Source: a virus | DNA: 31,526 nucleotides | Virus record (IMG/VR): IMGVR_UViG_3300025949_000067 | Coordinates: 1 to 31,526 of that record | Strand: one strand, 5' to 3' | Part shown: positions 8,372 through 15,910 of the stretch, piece by piece | How positions within the stretch are numbered: the first letter of the stretch is position 1 | Layout of the letters: every line of letters starts with the position of its first letter | Notes under the pieces: model-generated | What the model was told of the DNA's origin: nothing | The model's input: only the letters and a program-made list of their open reading frames with translations | Database searches by the model: none | Program-made: the position numbers and the translations under genes

Positions 8372-8679
8372 TTCAGGCTCCTGAGAGAGAGTGCGGGCTT
8401 TGCTTTGACGGTTGAGGCGTGCGTCTTGAAGGCGACGATCGCTTCGTAGATTTCTTCCTTCTGGTCTTCCGGGGTACCCGGGGCAGCAAGCAGGATCGTC
8501 AACGCCGCTACAGCGGTATCAACAAAGCTGGTCCAGTACCGGCGCACATACGCCTTCTGCGAGATACCAACGGTGCGGAACCTGTCCGACCGGCCTTCGT
8601 CAAAGAATATGCCGGCGAACTCCTCTGAGGTCTTTTTGATGACCTCGGGAACCTCGCCAGCACGGATATGACCGCGCAT
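8368..8679 (-). CDS. Hypothetical helical protein after portal
   Basis: A 103-residue protein starting MRGHIRAGEVPEVIKKTSEEF, with a hydrophobic helix at about residues 53-67 (FVDTAVAALTILLAAPG) that is probably amphipathic rather than a full membrane span. The ATG is preceded by AAGGA about nine bases upstream and lies 18 bases after the portal stop. Function is not recognised; the context is head assembly. Confidence 0.65.
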   Translation of the reverse strand: MRGHIRAGEVPEVIKKTSEEFAGIFFDEGRSDRFRTVGISQKAYVRRYWTSFVDTAVAALTILLAAPGTPEDQKEEIYEAIVAFKTHASTVKAKPALSLRSLN

Positions 8680-8697
8680 GGTAGATCGTCCTTTGTA

Positions 8698-10881
8698 TTA
8701 TGCCGCGAGCGGCTGAGCCTGTTGCACGGGTTCGGCGGCAGGCTGTTCGATTTGCGGCTGCATCGGTTGCGGCGCCGGTGCCCCGCCCTGCTCTCCACCA
8801 GCAGGCCCCTCACGAAGCATCGACATGATGGTCTGCATGATGAGCGGCTGAACCTGTCCCTGCGTCACGTAGGGGCCGGCATTGCCTTCTGCGACGAGCC
8901 GCTTCGTATCGGCTTCGAAGGCACGGATGTTTTTCTCGTCGATCTTGATTGCATAATCGAGCTGCTGGCTTTCCAGCTTCTTGTTGAGTTCGACCACGGC
9001 GTTGCTGGCTTCCTGCAACTGCTGCGTGAGCGTCTGAACTTCCTTGCTCGGGCCATCGCCCTTGATGTTGTCGGGAATCGTCTTGGCCCAGCGTTCCGAC
9101 AGCTGATCGGCCATCGGGAAATCCGCGGCCTTCCACATCAGGTCGCCGCCGATCTGCATGAACTCTTTGTTCTGCGACGCTATCTGCGTCATGGCGTTGA
9201 AGGCTTCCTGTCGACGGGTCGCGTAGGCTGGCCCAATATCGCTCACCACCTCATAGCGACCAACGTTCGGGTTGAAGATCGCCTCAACCTGCTGGGCCTC
9301 TTCCTGCTGTGCTTTGGCGTACGCCTGCTTGGCCTCCGGGTCCAACTGGACATGGCTTTCCGTGCCATCCTTGGCGAGGATACGAAGAATGCGCGGTGTG
9401 TCGTAGTAGTGCGGGATCGCGTCGATCAGGATTTTGCCGGTGAACCGGATGCCGATCGCGAGATTGTCGATGTAGTGGTACGTCGCGTTGTCGCCCTGAC
9501 GCTGACGAGCGTTGATCGCCTTGCCAGACGTCGCGTTTTCGTTCTGTCCGAACTGCGACTGATACTGTCCCGAGGACATCATCATCTCGTTCTGGGTGAT
9601 TTGCAGGCCCTGCACATAGGCGGATGCGAGAATGGCGGGCTGCACACGCTCGGGCGCTGGGATGGTCTTTCCGTCCTCGGTCAGGGCATTGTACGGCAGC
9701 ACCGCGACTTCATCGATGTTGGCGCGGCCCCAATATTCCTCGAGGTTGTCGATCGCCTCTGCCGGAGCGACCCAGGGCGTCTTGGTCTGCAACGCGATCT
9801 GAGCCGTCGCTTCGCTGGTCCAGTAGTTGTACATCCGCTGCGCGTCTTTCATCGCGCGGGTGTGGCCCTTGCGGTCCAGTTTGCCTTCGATGATCGTCTC
9901 TTCGCCAATGACGCGGACGATCGGCACGTACTTACCCAGCCAGGGGCGGCGATCGATGATTTTGGACCCGGCGATCTTGTACCACATCACCAGATCGGTG
10001 AGGATTTCGCGCTCATTGACCACATCAGGCGCGGCCTGTTTTACGGCCTCGTAAAGCGCCTTCACCTCAGCCGACATCTTGCTTTTCGGCATGACGATCT
10101 GTTGACCGGCACCAGCGGCCGGCTGGCCGTTGATCAGGTCCGGAATGACGAACGCAACCAGCGTGTCCTTCTTCTGGGTCTTCTCGTAATATTCACAGAC
10201 GCGAACGTGGTCTTCATCGATCCACGTATCACCCGCCTGCCCCAGCACCGACATGCCGGCGTCGTCTTTGAAGTCCGGATATTCCTTGTTGAACTCGTCG
10301 CGCGGCTTGTCCTCGAACACAAATCCATAGCGCGCATCCGACCCATCGACCTCCGAAATGTCGGGATCAAGATAGACCGAGTCCGGCTGCTTCACGCGCC
10401 GGATGTAGAGTTCCTGATCGAAGCTGTCGTTGCTCACATAGTCGGTGACCACGCGCCAGTAGCCGATGCCGCCCTCAACCTGGAACGTCGTCGCCGTGTC
10501 GTATGCGACCTCGGCATTGCTTTGGTACTCGATGTGGCGAACGATGCCTTCAAACGTCTGTGCAGCATCGTAGGTGGCGCCATCTCCCACCGGCCGAATG
10601 TTCACGCCCGGCTTGTTCTGCTTCGCGTCGTTGATGATCTGCAGATTGTGCTGGCGCACCTTGTTGATGGTCAGGCACGGCTTCTTGCGGTCCTGCCGAT
10701 AGGTCATCAACTGGCTGTCCCACTGCCAGTTATTGTCGGGGTCCGCGTTGGCGAACTTCAGGTCTTGGATGAAGTTCTTGCGGGCGTTGCCTTCCCACTC
10801 TTCGCACAACGCGAAGCGCTGTTTGGCGCGAGCGACAATGGCATCGTCACCGGTCAGCGATGAGGTGGAACCGTCAGCCAT
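8698..10881 (-). CDS. Portal protein, P22 gp1-like
   Basis: The 727-residue product matches P22 portal in length (725) and in its N-terminal pattern. That pattern is an acidic helical opening (RFALCEEWEGNARKNFIQD), then PCLTINKVRQHNLQIINDAK and a central segment with VEGGIGYWRVVTDYV and DSVYLDPDISEVDGSDARY. The C-terminal 120 residues contain coiled coil (QLQEASNAVVELNKKLES) and a Gln/Pro/Ala-rich tail, in the position of the P22 barrel. It forms the dodecameric ring through which DNA is packaged and ejected. I chose the ATG at 10881, which overlaps the terminase stop as TGATG. A TTG four codons earlier is possible but has no advantage. Confidence 0.92.
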   Translation of the reverse strand: MADGSTSSLTGDDAIVARAKQRFALCEEWEGNARKNFIQDLKFANADPDNNWQWDSQLMTYRQDRKKPCLTINKVRQHNLQIINDAKQNKPGVNIRPVGDGATYDAAQTFEGIVRHIEYQSNAEVAYDTATTFQVEGGIGYWRVVTDYVSNDSFDQELYIRRVKQPDSVYLDPDISEVDGSDARYGFVFEDKPRDEFNKEYPDFKDDAGMSVLGQAGDTWIDEDHVRVCEYYEKTQKKDTLVAFVIPDLINGQPAAGAGQQIVMPKSKMSAEVKALYEAVKQAAPDVVNEREILTDLVMWYKIAGSKIIDRRPWLGKYVPIVRVIGEETIIEGKLDRKGHTRAMKDAQRMYNYWTSEATAQIALQTKTPWVAPAEAIDNLEEYWGRANIDEVAVLPYNALTEDGKTIPAPERVQPAILASAYVQGLQITQNEMMMSSGQYQSQFGQNENATSGKAINARQRQGDNATYHYIDNLAIGIRFTGKILIDAIPHYYDTPRILRILAKDGTESHVQLDPEAKQAYAKAQQEEAQQVEAIFNPNVGRYEVVSDIGPAYATRRQEAFNAMTQIASQNKEFMQIGGDLMWKAADFPMADQLSERWAKTIPDNIKGDGPSKEVQTLTQQLQEASNAVVELNKKLESQQLDYAIKIDEKNIRAFEADTKRLVAEGNAGPYVTQGQVQPLIMQTIMSMLREGPAGGEQGGAPAPQPMQPQIEQPAAEPVQQAQPLAA

Positions 10882-13595
10882 CAACCCATCCAACTCTGCG
10901 AACCCTGCGCCGGCCTCGGGGGGCCCTTCGGCAACGGCAGCTTTGCTTTCTCGCGCACCGCACGGTCGCGGATGTACCAGGCCATCACCACCGCATCGGC
11001 TTCATCCGGGGATGATCCAAGCCGAGCCTTGATCGCCTCTTTGCTTTCGATCTGAATCTTGCCCGACCGCTCGCGCCAGAGGCCTGCGGTCAACTGCGCC
11101 ATCAGCCTGTCGCCGGGCGGCAAAATGATGTTCTCGCCATTGTCGGGATCGAGAGCGGTTCGAAATTCCCAGTACATCTTGGCCCGCAGATTGGCGTATT
11201 CCAGACCCGTGTCCTTGTCGGTGCCTTCGCCCGCTGACGAAAACACAATCGGGACTGCGGCAATTCCGTTGTTCGTCTTCAGGTGATCGCGAGCCGAACC
11301 GCCCCAGCCGCCCGTCATGTCGATGCCGATAGCCGCACTGTCGCGTCGCAGTTTCAGGATCAGGGCTGCCACACTTGGGCCGTCCGGCGTTTCACTCCCC
11401 GGTCGGCTTTCGACGCGCGCGAAATGATTGCCCTCATGCAGTCGAGCAATCGCGGTCTTGTCTGGGCCGCCTTGGGCTGGGTCGGTCGCAATCGCCTTCA
11501 TTCGTGCGACAGGATCGCCAGTCCATCGCGCCTGTGCGGCACGGACCCACAACGACGGGACAACCTGCCATTCGTCGTCTTCGCGACCGGCGAGGAAATC
11601 GCCAAGCAAAAGCTGGGAACGCCGCGGCTCGGGCTGCGCGTTGATCTGCGCCCGGTATTTGGTGTCCTTCAGGTACGGGTTGTCATCCAACTTGGATGGA
11701 ATGAAGGTCCGCGAAAGCGGCTCAAGAACCTTATACTTGTCCGGGTCAGCGAGTTCCGTTTCGTTTGCGATCCGCCAGCCGTCACCCTCAACAACGATCG
11801 GCTCCGGACCATCGACCCAGATCGTTCGAATTTCTGCCGCTGTACCGACCGCCGCAGCCCAGCGCAGTTCTCCCGGCATTGCCGGAATGGGAAACAACGG
11901 ATCAAGCCATGGCGCGAACCATTCCAGCAGCCACGCCCCCTCGTTGCCCATTGGCGGGTTCGAGGCGATAACTGCGCGGCAGCGTATTCCATCAGCAGAC
12001 CGAAGCCAGCCGAGCACGAACATGACCTTGTCGGCGCTGAGCTGGGCGCCTTCATCGAACCCGATAAGATCGTGCGGGCGACCCTGCCAGCTGAGTTCCG
12101 ACCCCGGCAATTCGAGATGGCCGCATTCGACCATTCGATTATCGTGGGTAGAAAGCTTCTTCTTGTTCGAGTCCTTGTGCCGCGGCTGCGGGTAGAGTTG
12201 CAGCAACCGTTCCCAGAAGCCGTCGAGATCGTTTGCCTGCCGGCGAAAGATCACCGACCGTTTATGTTCCGTCAGCGCGAGGCCGCACAGCAAATCCGTG
12301 TTGTGCGTCGGGATAAAGGACCGACCCGCGAGGTAGAGGTGTGATGGACTATCCACACCAATGCATCGCATAGGGATCGGGTCAATTTCCACCGCGGACA
12401 CGATGTAGCGAAACGCCCCAACGCGTCTTGTCTTTGCCTTCTGTCGAGCAAGTTTGCGGGGGAGCCGGAACACGGGACGCGCCGTGGTGAATTTAACCCG
12501 CCATTTCTTCCCAACGTAACGTCCGTTGAGCTTCGCTTTTCCCTCTGTGATAGTGGCCTTGATGCCGAGGCTCACAACAAGTTCATAGACCGCGCAGATC
12601 AGTCGATAGTTCGTGTTGTCGAACTCGCACCCGCCATCCAGGGCGGCATGACCATCAGTGTCCATGAGCCCTTGAAGAACGGCGGCGCGCTGCTCTTCAC
12701 TCGCTCTAAGGTATGCCGCAGGAACGTGCTTATTCTTTAGGAGCCCCGCTGCCCTCAATTGAGCTTTCAGCCCTCGAATATAATGGGACTGTGGGTCGCT
12801 TGGCGCATGCGTAACGACGTAGCCAGCATTTTCAATTTGCTGCCAGATGAACGGATCGATCCCGGTGAATCCGCCACTGCTCGATGTTCCATCCCCGAGC
12901 CACGCACCGAGGGTATAGGGGTCGATCGGTAGCTCGGCATGCGGAGTTTCTATTGCCTTCGAAACCTGGACCGCGTGGTTCCGACGACCGCGCGCTGTCA
13001 GAAGGGTGTCGACGACCTGCTGCGTCGTACGTACCGTACCCGACGGAACATCGGATCCCTTTGCCATGCGCGAGTTTCGGGCAGAGATAGCAGCCCGGAA
13101 CGCCGCGCTCTTGTTCGAGCCAGCGCGAGACGGACGTGCCGCCCGGCGCTTCGCGCGCCATGCATCAGATTTGCGCAGAAGACCCGCTAGTTCGTCGGCG
13201 TCGTAGGTCAACCAGAGATGATCAGCGCAACACTCAATCCTAGTTCCGTCGTCGAACTCGAGCCTGTAGGTCTTCGCTGTCTTTACCGGAGAGACCACCA
13301 GAACCCGAGTCGGCTTCCCCATCTCGTCGAACACCGTGTCTCCCACGGACACGTCGCCCATACGGACCCAGCCGGCTGGGGTCGGAAGAACCTCATCGAC
13401 ACTCAGGAGCTTTCCGCCACCAGCCGCGCCGCCATATAGCAGCAAGTCGGCTTCTGACAGAAATGCTTCGAGTTGTGGCCCCGGCGTCGGAAGCCACGGC
13501 TTTGCCAGTTCCTCAGCCAGAACCTTGTCGAGTTCCGCCATCCCCGCCTCATCAAGAGTGGCGAGCGCGGCATCCAGCCGATCAAGAGCGCCCAT
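10881..13595 (-). CDS. Large terminase subunit (packaging ATPase/nuclease) interrupted by an intein
   Basis: The 904-residue precursor consists of a 534-residue terminase and a 370-residue intein. Extein 1 ends with Walker A residues GGAAGGGK (55-62) and extein 2 starts TDLLCGLAL (433 on), so splicing rebuilds GGAAGGGKT. Walker B with the catalytic Glu is LIGFDE (Asp514, Glu515). The RNase H-like nuclease domain shows AIATDPAQGG, IGIDMTGGWGG and SSPDEADAV (Asp864, Asp867) as the expected three acidic motifs. Before splicing the P-loop is split, so the motor should be inactive. The gene directly follows the small subunit (TAGATG) and overlaps the portal start. ATPase and nuclease roles are family knowledge. 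Confidence 0.93.
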   Translation of the reverse strand: MGALDRLDAALATLDEAGMAELDKVLAEELAKPWLPTPGPQLEAFLSEADLLLYGGAAGGGKLLSVDEVLPTPAGWVRMGDVSVGDTVFDEMGKPTRVLVVSPVKTAKTYRLEFDDGTRIECCADHLWLTYDADELAGLLRKSDAWRAKRRAARPSRAGSNKSAAFRAAISARNSRMAKGSDVPSGTVRTTQQVVDTLLTARGRRNHAVQVSKAIETPHAELPIDPYTLGAWLGDGTSSSGGFTGIDPFIWQQIENAGYVVTHAPSDPQSHYIRGLKAQLRAAGLLKNKHVPAAYLRASEEQRAAVLQGLMDTDGHAALDGGCEFDNTNYRLICAVYELVVSLGIKATITEGKAKLNGRYVGKKWRVKFTTARPVFRLPRKLARQKAKTRRVGAFRYIVSAVEIDPIPMRCIGVDSPSHLYLAGRSFIPTHNTDLLCGLALTEHKRSVIFRRQANDLDGFWERLLQLYPQPRHKDSNKKKLSTHDNRMVECGHLELPGSELSWQGRPHDLIGFDEGAQLSADKVMFVLGWLRSADGIRCRAVIASNPPMGNEGAWLLEWFAPWLDPLFPIPAMPGELRWAAAVGTAAEIRTIWVDGPEPIVVEGDGWRIANETELADPDKYKVLEPLSRTFIPSKLDDNPYLKDTKYRAQINAQPEPRRSQLLLGDFLAGREDDEWQVVPSLWVRAAQARWTGDPVARMKAIATDPAQGGPDKTAIARLHEGNHFARVESRPGSETPDGPSVAALILKLRRDSAAIGIDMTGGWGGSARDHLKTNNGIAAVPIVFSSAGEGTDKDTGLEYANLRAKMYWEFRTALDPDNGENIILPPGDRLMAQLTAGLWRERSGKIQIESKEAIKARLGSSPDEADAVVMAWYIRDRAVREKAKLPLPKGPPRPAQGSQSWMG
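12300..13409 (-). mobile_element. Class-3-type intein with LAGLIDADG homing endonuclease, in TerL P-loop
   Basis: Intein residue numbers are used here. The first residue is Leu, not Cys, Ser or Ala, so the standard first nucleophile is absent. Block A reads LLSVDEVLPTPAGW. Block B is CADHLW, giving the conserved His64 and Trp66 at the B:12 position. Block F is PMRCIGV, with Cys349 at F:4. The C-terminus is PTHN (Thr368, His369, Asn370) followed by Thr at +1. This is the Trp-Cys-Thr signature of class 3 inteins, in which the block F Cys acts first. Between the splicing blocks lie two LAGLIDADG motifs, LGAWLGDGT (167-175) and LQGLMDTDG (245-253), with acidic residues intact, so homing may still occur. 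Insertion is between Lys and Thr of Walker A. Confidence 0.9.
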
Positions 13596-14093
13596 CTACT
13601 CGGGCTTCACCGGCCGGGCGAGCAACAAAGCAGCGGCAGCGCGACGCCGAGCAGGCGTGGCCCCGGTGATCTGGACCGGCGTTTCGCCGCCCTCAACCAC
13701 ATTGGTGACGCGCTCGCCGTATTTCTTCGGCAACAGCTTCGAGACGATCCATTTCCGCGCATCGACGCGAAGCGCAGATCGCCTCAGAGCCTCGCCGTTT
13801 TCCGTCCAGCCGACGTTCTGGCCGTCGGCGTTTTTGCGTTCCATCCAGTCGTTCGTGCCGTCATCGGCAATGTCGAGCAGTTCATCAAACAGCGCGTCGG
13901 CCTGTGCTTCACGTGCAACACGATATTGCTTGGCGAAATTCTCGTTGTTGGCGAGCCAGTCAAAGATGGTCGATCGCGCCGGCATATCCGCATCGGCCGT
14001 GATGGTCCGCAAGCTCTCGCCGTCAGCCAGGCGCTCCAGAATGGTCGCCACGAGTTCATCAGAATAGATAGAGGGACGCCCTACATCAGCCAT
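13596..14093 (-). CDS. Small terminase subunit
   Basis: The 165-residue product begins MADVGRPSIYSDELVATIL, then GESLRTITADADMPARSTIF, a helix-turn-helix of the kind found in the phage small-terminase family (GRPS-K/I-Y opening, RST-hF-WL recognition helix). The middle is helical and likely mediates ring assembly, and the C-terminus is Ala/Arg-rich. Small terminases recognise the packaging site and hand DNA to the large subunit. The frame extends 21 codons further upstream, but the ATG at 14093 overlaps the previous stop (TAATG) and gives the family-like start. Its stop abuts the TerL start. Confidence 0.85.
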   Translation of the reverse strand: MADVGRPSIYSDELVATILERLADGESLRTITADADMPARSTIFDWLANNENFAKQYRVAREAQADALFDELLDIADDGTNDWMERKNADGQNVGWTENGEALRRSALRVDARKWIVSKLLPKKYGERVTNVVEGGETPVQITGATPARRRAAAALLLARPVKPE

Positions 14094-14554
14094 TACGCAT
14101 CCCAATTGATCTTGCGACCGCGCTTGTCGCGGGACGGGCTTGGCCGTTCTGACCAAGACGTCCGATTGACCTGCGGCACTCGTCCGCCGTCGCCCATGTC
14201 CACGATCATGTCGATGGTCGTGATCTGGTTGCCTCGCACCCGAGGCGCGGTGAAAATCACGGGCACGGCGGTGAAGTTGCCTGCGCCGGCCGCAGCAAAC
14301 ACCGCTGCAACTCGTGCCGCGGTGGTGCCGGACAGTTGCCCAACGCCGGCAGAGGACAACACAGACGACCGAATTGCCTGGGTAGAGCCACTGAGCGATC
14401 CCGCGCCGACTGCCGCCAGAACAGCGGTAGCACTAGACGCGCCGATACCTGCAAACGAGCCCGCCCCTACGGCCGACCAAATAGCTTGCTGGATTCCACC
14501 AATCTCCGGAATTTCGGAGATGGCAACTTCTGAGATCGAACCGAAGCCGAGCAT
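14093..14554 (-). CDS. Repeat-containing protein of unknown function
   Basis: A 153-residue protein opening MLGFGSISEVAISEIPEIGG, then about 3.5 copies of a 20-residue Ala/Gly/Ser-rich repeat (residues 28-97), then a C-terminal third with VIFTAPRVRGNQIT and a basic end. TAGGAG lies six bases before the ATG. Similar LGFG-start proteins occur next to terminase genes in alphaproteobacterial phages, without an assigned function known to me. The short glycine-rich repeats suggest a beta-solenoid or fibrous structure. A virion role is inferred from position. Confidence 0.7.
   Translation of the reverse strand: MLGFGSISEVAISEIPEIGGIQQAIWSAVGAGSFAGIGASSATAVLAAVGAGSLSGSTQAIRSSVLSSAGVGQLSGTTAARVAAVFAAAGAGNFTAVPVIFTAPRVRGNQITTIDMIVDMGDGGRVPQVNRTSWSERPSPSRDKRGRKINWDA
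14264..14473 (-). repeat. 20-residue tandem repeat, about 3.5 copies
   Basis: Successive units begin AVGAGSFAG, AVGAGSLSG, SAGVGQLSG and AAGAGNFTA at protein residues 28, 48, 68 and 88, each exactly 20 residues apart. The second half of each unit is a small-residue and hydrophobic segment (SSATAVLA, AIRSSVLS, AARVAAVFA). Period is exact; sequence identity is moderate. Confidence 0.75.
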
Positions 14555-14580
14555 CTATCGCTCCTAGCGCAGGCTTCGCC

Positions 14581-14775
14581 CTACTTGTCTTTGCCCAGAA
14601 CCTTGTCGCGAGCCTGCAGCATCCTGGCGCGGATCACGGCATTGTCCGAAATGCCCTCTGCCTGCGCATCGGCAGCGGCCGAGATCATCGCGTCTTGCAG
14701 ACGGGTGTTGAGCGCGACCTGTGCCGGATCAACATCGCCATGGCCGGTAAAGGCTGCGACAGATGAAACAATCAT
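14581..14775 (-). CDS. Small helical protein of late operon
   Basis: This 64-residue protein is mostly helical, with an Ala-rich middle (LQDAMISAAADAQAEG) and a basic C-terminus ending KVLGKDK. The ATG overlaps the upstream stop by four bases (ATGA), which strongly supports the start. No family is recognised. Confidence 0.65.
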   Translation of the reverse strand: MIVSSVAAFTGHGDVDPAQVALNTRLQDAMISAAADAQAEGISDNAVIRARMLQARDKVLGKDK

Positions 14776-15203
14776 GATTCAGTGACCGTGCTCGCTGTGG
14801 TCAATTGCGGCGTGATGCCGTTTCCCAAGACGATGTTCGGCGAGATCGGGCCGGAATAGAGGATGATGCCCGCACCAGACGACAGCATGCCAATCGATGC
14901 GTAGGTCGCCGTTCCGGACCCACCGGAACCGGCCGGGAAGGTTATCGCAGCAACCGGCGACGTTGAGGCGGTTGTCGAGGCCGTCCAACCACCAGTCGTT
15001 CGCGCCACGGCAACACGGGCATAGCCGGTATAGCTGACCTCATTGGTGGTCTGGTCGCCACTGGCGCCAGGGTCCGCCGTGTGCAGCGCGACATAGAGAT
15101 TGGTGTTCGGCGATGACGCGGCATTGTCGGCGATGTTGGCAATCGCTGTCGCATTGAACAGCAACTTGAGCCAATTATTCGACGTTGTGGTGCTCTTGCC
15201 CAT
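14772..15203 (-). CDS. Phage tail-fibre-like structural protein
   Basis: The protein is 143 residues. The N-terminal pattern NNWLKLLFNATAIANIADN followed by TNLYVALHTADPGASG and SYTGYARVAVART is characteristic of a small structural family often labelled phage tail fibre protein. The C-terminal half is beta-rich (Gly/Ser/Thr/Ile). It lies downstream of an intrinsic terminator (15233-15253) and couples to the next gene by ATGA. Whether it is a fibre, a decoration or an adaptor cannot be told from sequence. Confidence 0.72.
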   Translation of the reverse strand: MGKSTTTSNNWLKLLFNATAIANIADNAASSPNTNLYVALHTADPGASGDQTTNEVSYTGYARVAVARTTGGWTASTTASTSPVAAITFPAGSGGSGTATYASIGMLSSGAGIILYSGPISPNIVLGNGITPQLTTASTVTES

Positions 15204-15232
15204 TTGCCGATCCTCGTCAGATTTGAAACAGC

Positions 15233-15253
15233 AAAAAGGCGCCCGAAGGCGCC
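15233..15253 (-). terminator. Intrinsic terminator within the late operon
   Basis: On the minus strand GGCGCC-TTCG-GGCGCC is followed immediately by TTTTTG. The 6-bp GC stem closed by a UUCG tetraloop with a five-base T-run is a textbook intrinsic terminator. It lies 28 bases after the stop of the 15282 gene and about 30 bases before the 15203 ATG, leaving little room for a separate promoter before terminase. Read-through or antitermination seems needed. Confidence 0.85.
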
Positions 15254-15281
15254 CTCTTGCATGTCGTTCAAGCTATCGCTG

Positions 15282-15857
15282 TCAGTAGAGGACGGCGATC
15301 GGGCCAAGGTTTGCCGAGTAGGTCGTCGGCGGAGTGATGGAAGCAGGCGTGCCGAGCGTACCGGTTGCGGAGCCAGTGACTAGCGGCAGGCCGGGAGAGG
15401 CGTAGGTGCCGAGCTTGGCCGTGGTGCCGTTGGACTGGGCGACGATGTAGTACGTGCCCGCGACAGCGTGATAGACGCTGGTAAAGGCCAGTCGCTGGAA
15501 CGTGTTCGCCGTGCCGGCCGTGGTGCCCGTTGCCAGCGAGGTCGCGACCAGAGCGCCAGTCGAGTCGTGAAGCTCGAACGTCCACAGATCGGTGCCGCCG
15601 GTCGACCCGACGAGAACGCCAATACCGGTGACGTCGGTATCGAAGCCGAGTTCGACGTTGACGAAGTAGCGGGTGCCCGCGACCATCGTCTTGTCCTGAG
15701 CGTTGTTCAGGAACTTGATCGCAGCGGCGAGCTGAATGAGTTCGATCGCAGCGGTCTGCGGCTGTGCGCCGCCAGAGATTTCAGTGTCCACGGAGAACTG
15801 CTCGATACCCTGGATCAGGGAGAGAGTCGGAACACCATCGGTAAGCCAACCGGCCAT
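15282..15857 (-). CDS. Beta-sandwich-type virion structural protein
   Basis: A 191-residue protein starting MAGWLTDGVPTLSLIQGIEQF, then a helical segment (AIELIQLAAAIKFLNN), then a long beta-rich region with TDLWTFELHDSTGALVAT and AVAGTYYIVAQSNG, ending GPIAVLY. Composition is Gly/Thr/Ala-rich with many alternating hydrophobics, typical of decoration or tail proteins. AAGGA lies nine bases before the ATG. The gene lies between the beta-helix protein and the terminator. Specific function is not recognised. Confidence 0.72.
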   Translation of the reverse strand: MAGWLTDGVPTLSLIQGIEQFSVDTEISGGAQPQTAAIELIQLAAAIKFLNNAQDKTMVAGTRYFVNVELGFDTDVTGIGVLVGSTGGTDLWTFELHDSTGALVATSLATGTTAGTANTFQRLAFTSVYHAVAGTYYIVAQSNGTTAKLGTYASPGLPLVTGSATGTLGTPASITPPTTYSANLGPIAVLY

Positions 15858-15910
15858 TTTGAAAGTCCTTTCGAGAGAGCGCTAAGCGCTTTGATTTCAG
15901 GGGATCAGGA

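Noticed and set aside
8668-10863. 731-codon plus-strand open frame opposite the portal gene
   Set aside because: It is the mirror of the portal reading frame in high-GC DNA; the portal matches a known family in length and motifs and this frame does not.
11283-12344. 353-codon plus-strand frame opposite the terminase C-terminal part
   Set aside because: Antisense shadow of TerL, whose motifs are complete.
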